A stretch of DNA of 21,194 nucleotides, taken from Chromera velia (taxonomy: Eukaryota > Sar > Chromeraceae). A model generated the notes under the pieces. That model had not been told where the DNA came from. It searched no databases and saw only the letters and a list, made by a program, of their open reading frames with translations. Of this stretch, positions 20,588-21,194 are shown piece after piece; the stretch's first letter is position 1, and each line of letters starts with the position of its first letter. The position numbers and the translations under genes are program-made. Location of the stretch: positions 24,930 to 46,123 of the forward strand of contig JAHBMJ010000493.1 in NCBI GenBank assembly GCA_018398765.1. Reading direction: 5' to 3'.

Positions 20588-20748
20588 GGAGGGAGGGAGG
20601 GAGGGAGGAAAGGTTCGATCGATCCTATGAGACGCTAAGAAAGCATTCAAGACAGAAAGGCGGAAGGGAGGGAAGGAAGAAAACGCACCGAACGTTTCAG
20701 TCGTGCAAGAGCAACTCGATGCCTCCCTCCCTCCCTCCCTCCCTCCCC
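20588..20748. repeat. Opposed GGGA and CCTC arrays
   Basis: A (GGGA)n tract at 20588-20608 and a (CCTC)n tract at 20722-20748 are reverse complements in type and about 114 bases apart, so they could pair as a long imperfect stem. Confidence 0.7.
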
Positions 20749-20839
20749 GTGTCTTCTTGTTTCGGATGTTGGAAGAAGGATGGGCAGTGCATCGAGATTT
20801 TCTCCAGGGAGAGACCTACGCACTCTTTCTCTCACTTAC

Positions 20840-20876
20840 ACACTCACACACACACACATAGAGAGAGAGAGAGAGA
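20840..20876. repeat. (CA)n(GA)n microsatellite
   Basis: ACTCACACACACACACA followed by a GA run ending at about 20876. Confidence 0.85.
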
Positions 20877-21173
20877 ATGACGTGCACTAGCGCAAGCACG
20901 GGACCAGAACAGACCGAAGGGTCAAAGCGAGGAGGTCTTTCGCATGATGTGACTGTTTGCTCAATTCATTGATAAATCAATCGACTGGTTTGTGTGTATG
21001 CAGACAAAGGCTCCTTGCTGTTTGTCCCTCTTCATTTGTTCCTTCCTCCATTTCCCCCTCCCCCCCGGCCCATCGTTTCTTCCATTCCACTTATCAAAAG
21101 GGAATGGGGACTGGCTGCTGAGAGCGTGGGTTTTTTTCTGCATGACCCGTCCCGTCGGTCGGTGTGTGTGTGT

Positions 21174-21194
21174 GGGGGGGGGGGGGGGGGGGGG
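21174..21194. repeat. Poly-G run at the window edge
   Basis: Twenty-one G reach the last base after a GT-rich run. This may be a real G tract where an assembly stopped, or a read artefact. Confidence 0.85.

Larger units (their letters stand above)
17246..21194. other. 3.9-kb spacer with no supportable gene, rich in simple repeats
   Basis: Begins with the IDO 3' flank. Composition swings between purine-rich and pyrimidine-rich blocks. Open frames of 60-170 codons on both strands are Ser/Leu/Phe or Arg/Glu/Lys simple-sequence translations, many start at non-ATG codons, and none shows a domain or a convincing exon. No tRNA or rRNA was recognised. Confidence 0.6.

Overview
The window looks like nuclear DNA of a single-celled eukaryote. 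Three of the four clear genes are split by GT-AG introns. One product carries a mitochondrial presequence, one is a flagellar-type protein, and the spaces between genes are full of microsatellites, purine or pyrimidine tracts and AT-rich transposon debris. Mixed GC content, TGCATGC-type palindromes, a TLDc protein and a flagellar gene would suit an alveolate alga such as a chromerid (Chromera-like). That placement is inference and no marker gene here proves it.

Layout. The first 540 bases hold microsatellites and perhaps the last codons of a gene entering from the left. Bases 540-3580 are an AT-rich island made largely of nested DNA transposons: a 2215-bp element (1082-3296) with 20-bp terminal inverted repeats and a perfect 8-bp target duplication. 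It contains a 1656-bp element (1479-3134) whose ends are built from ATTTG repeats, and that in turn contains an 804-bp relative (2100-2903) with a perfect 10-bp target duplication. None encodes a recognisable transposase.

Two minus-strand genes follow. The first is a TLDc-domain protein (4423-5557), whose frame is broken at a run of eight T. The second is a five-exon mitochondrial GrpE nucleotide-exchange factor (6799-9174). A 1.1-kb spacer containing strong palindromes separates GrpE from a divergent plus-strand three-exon gene resembling the ciliary protein CFAP96/C4orf47 (10284-12045). After a 2.6-kb spacer with an AT-rich stretch comes a four-exon indoleamine 2,3-dioxygenase gene (14612-17245), whose 634-residue product has three low-complexity inserts. 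The last 3.9 kb hold no supportable gene and end in a run of G.

The four genes do not form a pathway: their products act in oxidative-stress-linked or vacuolar biology (TLDc), mitochondrial protein folding (GrpE), the flagellum (CFAP96-like) and tryptophan breakdown (IDO). The points most worth a second look are the nested transposons with tandem-repeat ends, the IDO with charged inserts, the homopolymer frameshift in the TLDc gene, and the frequent pyrimidine at intron position +3.
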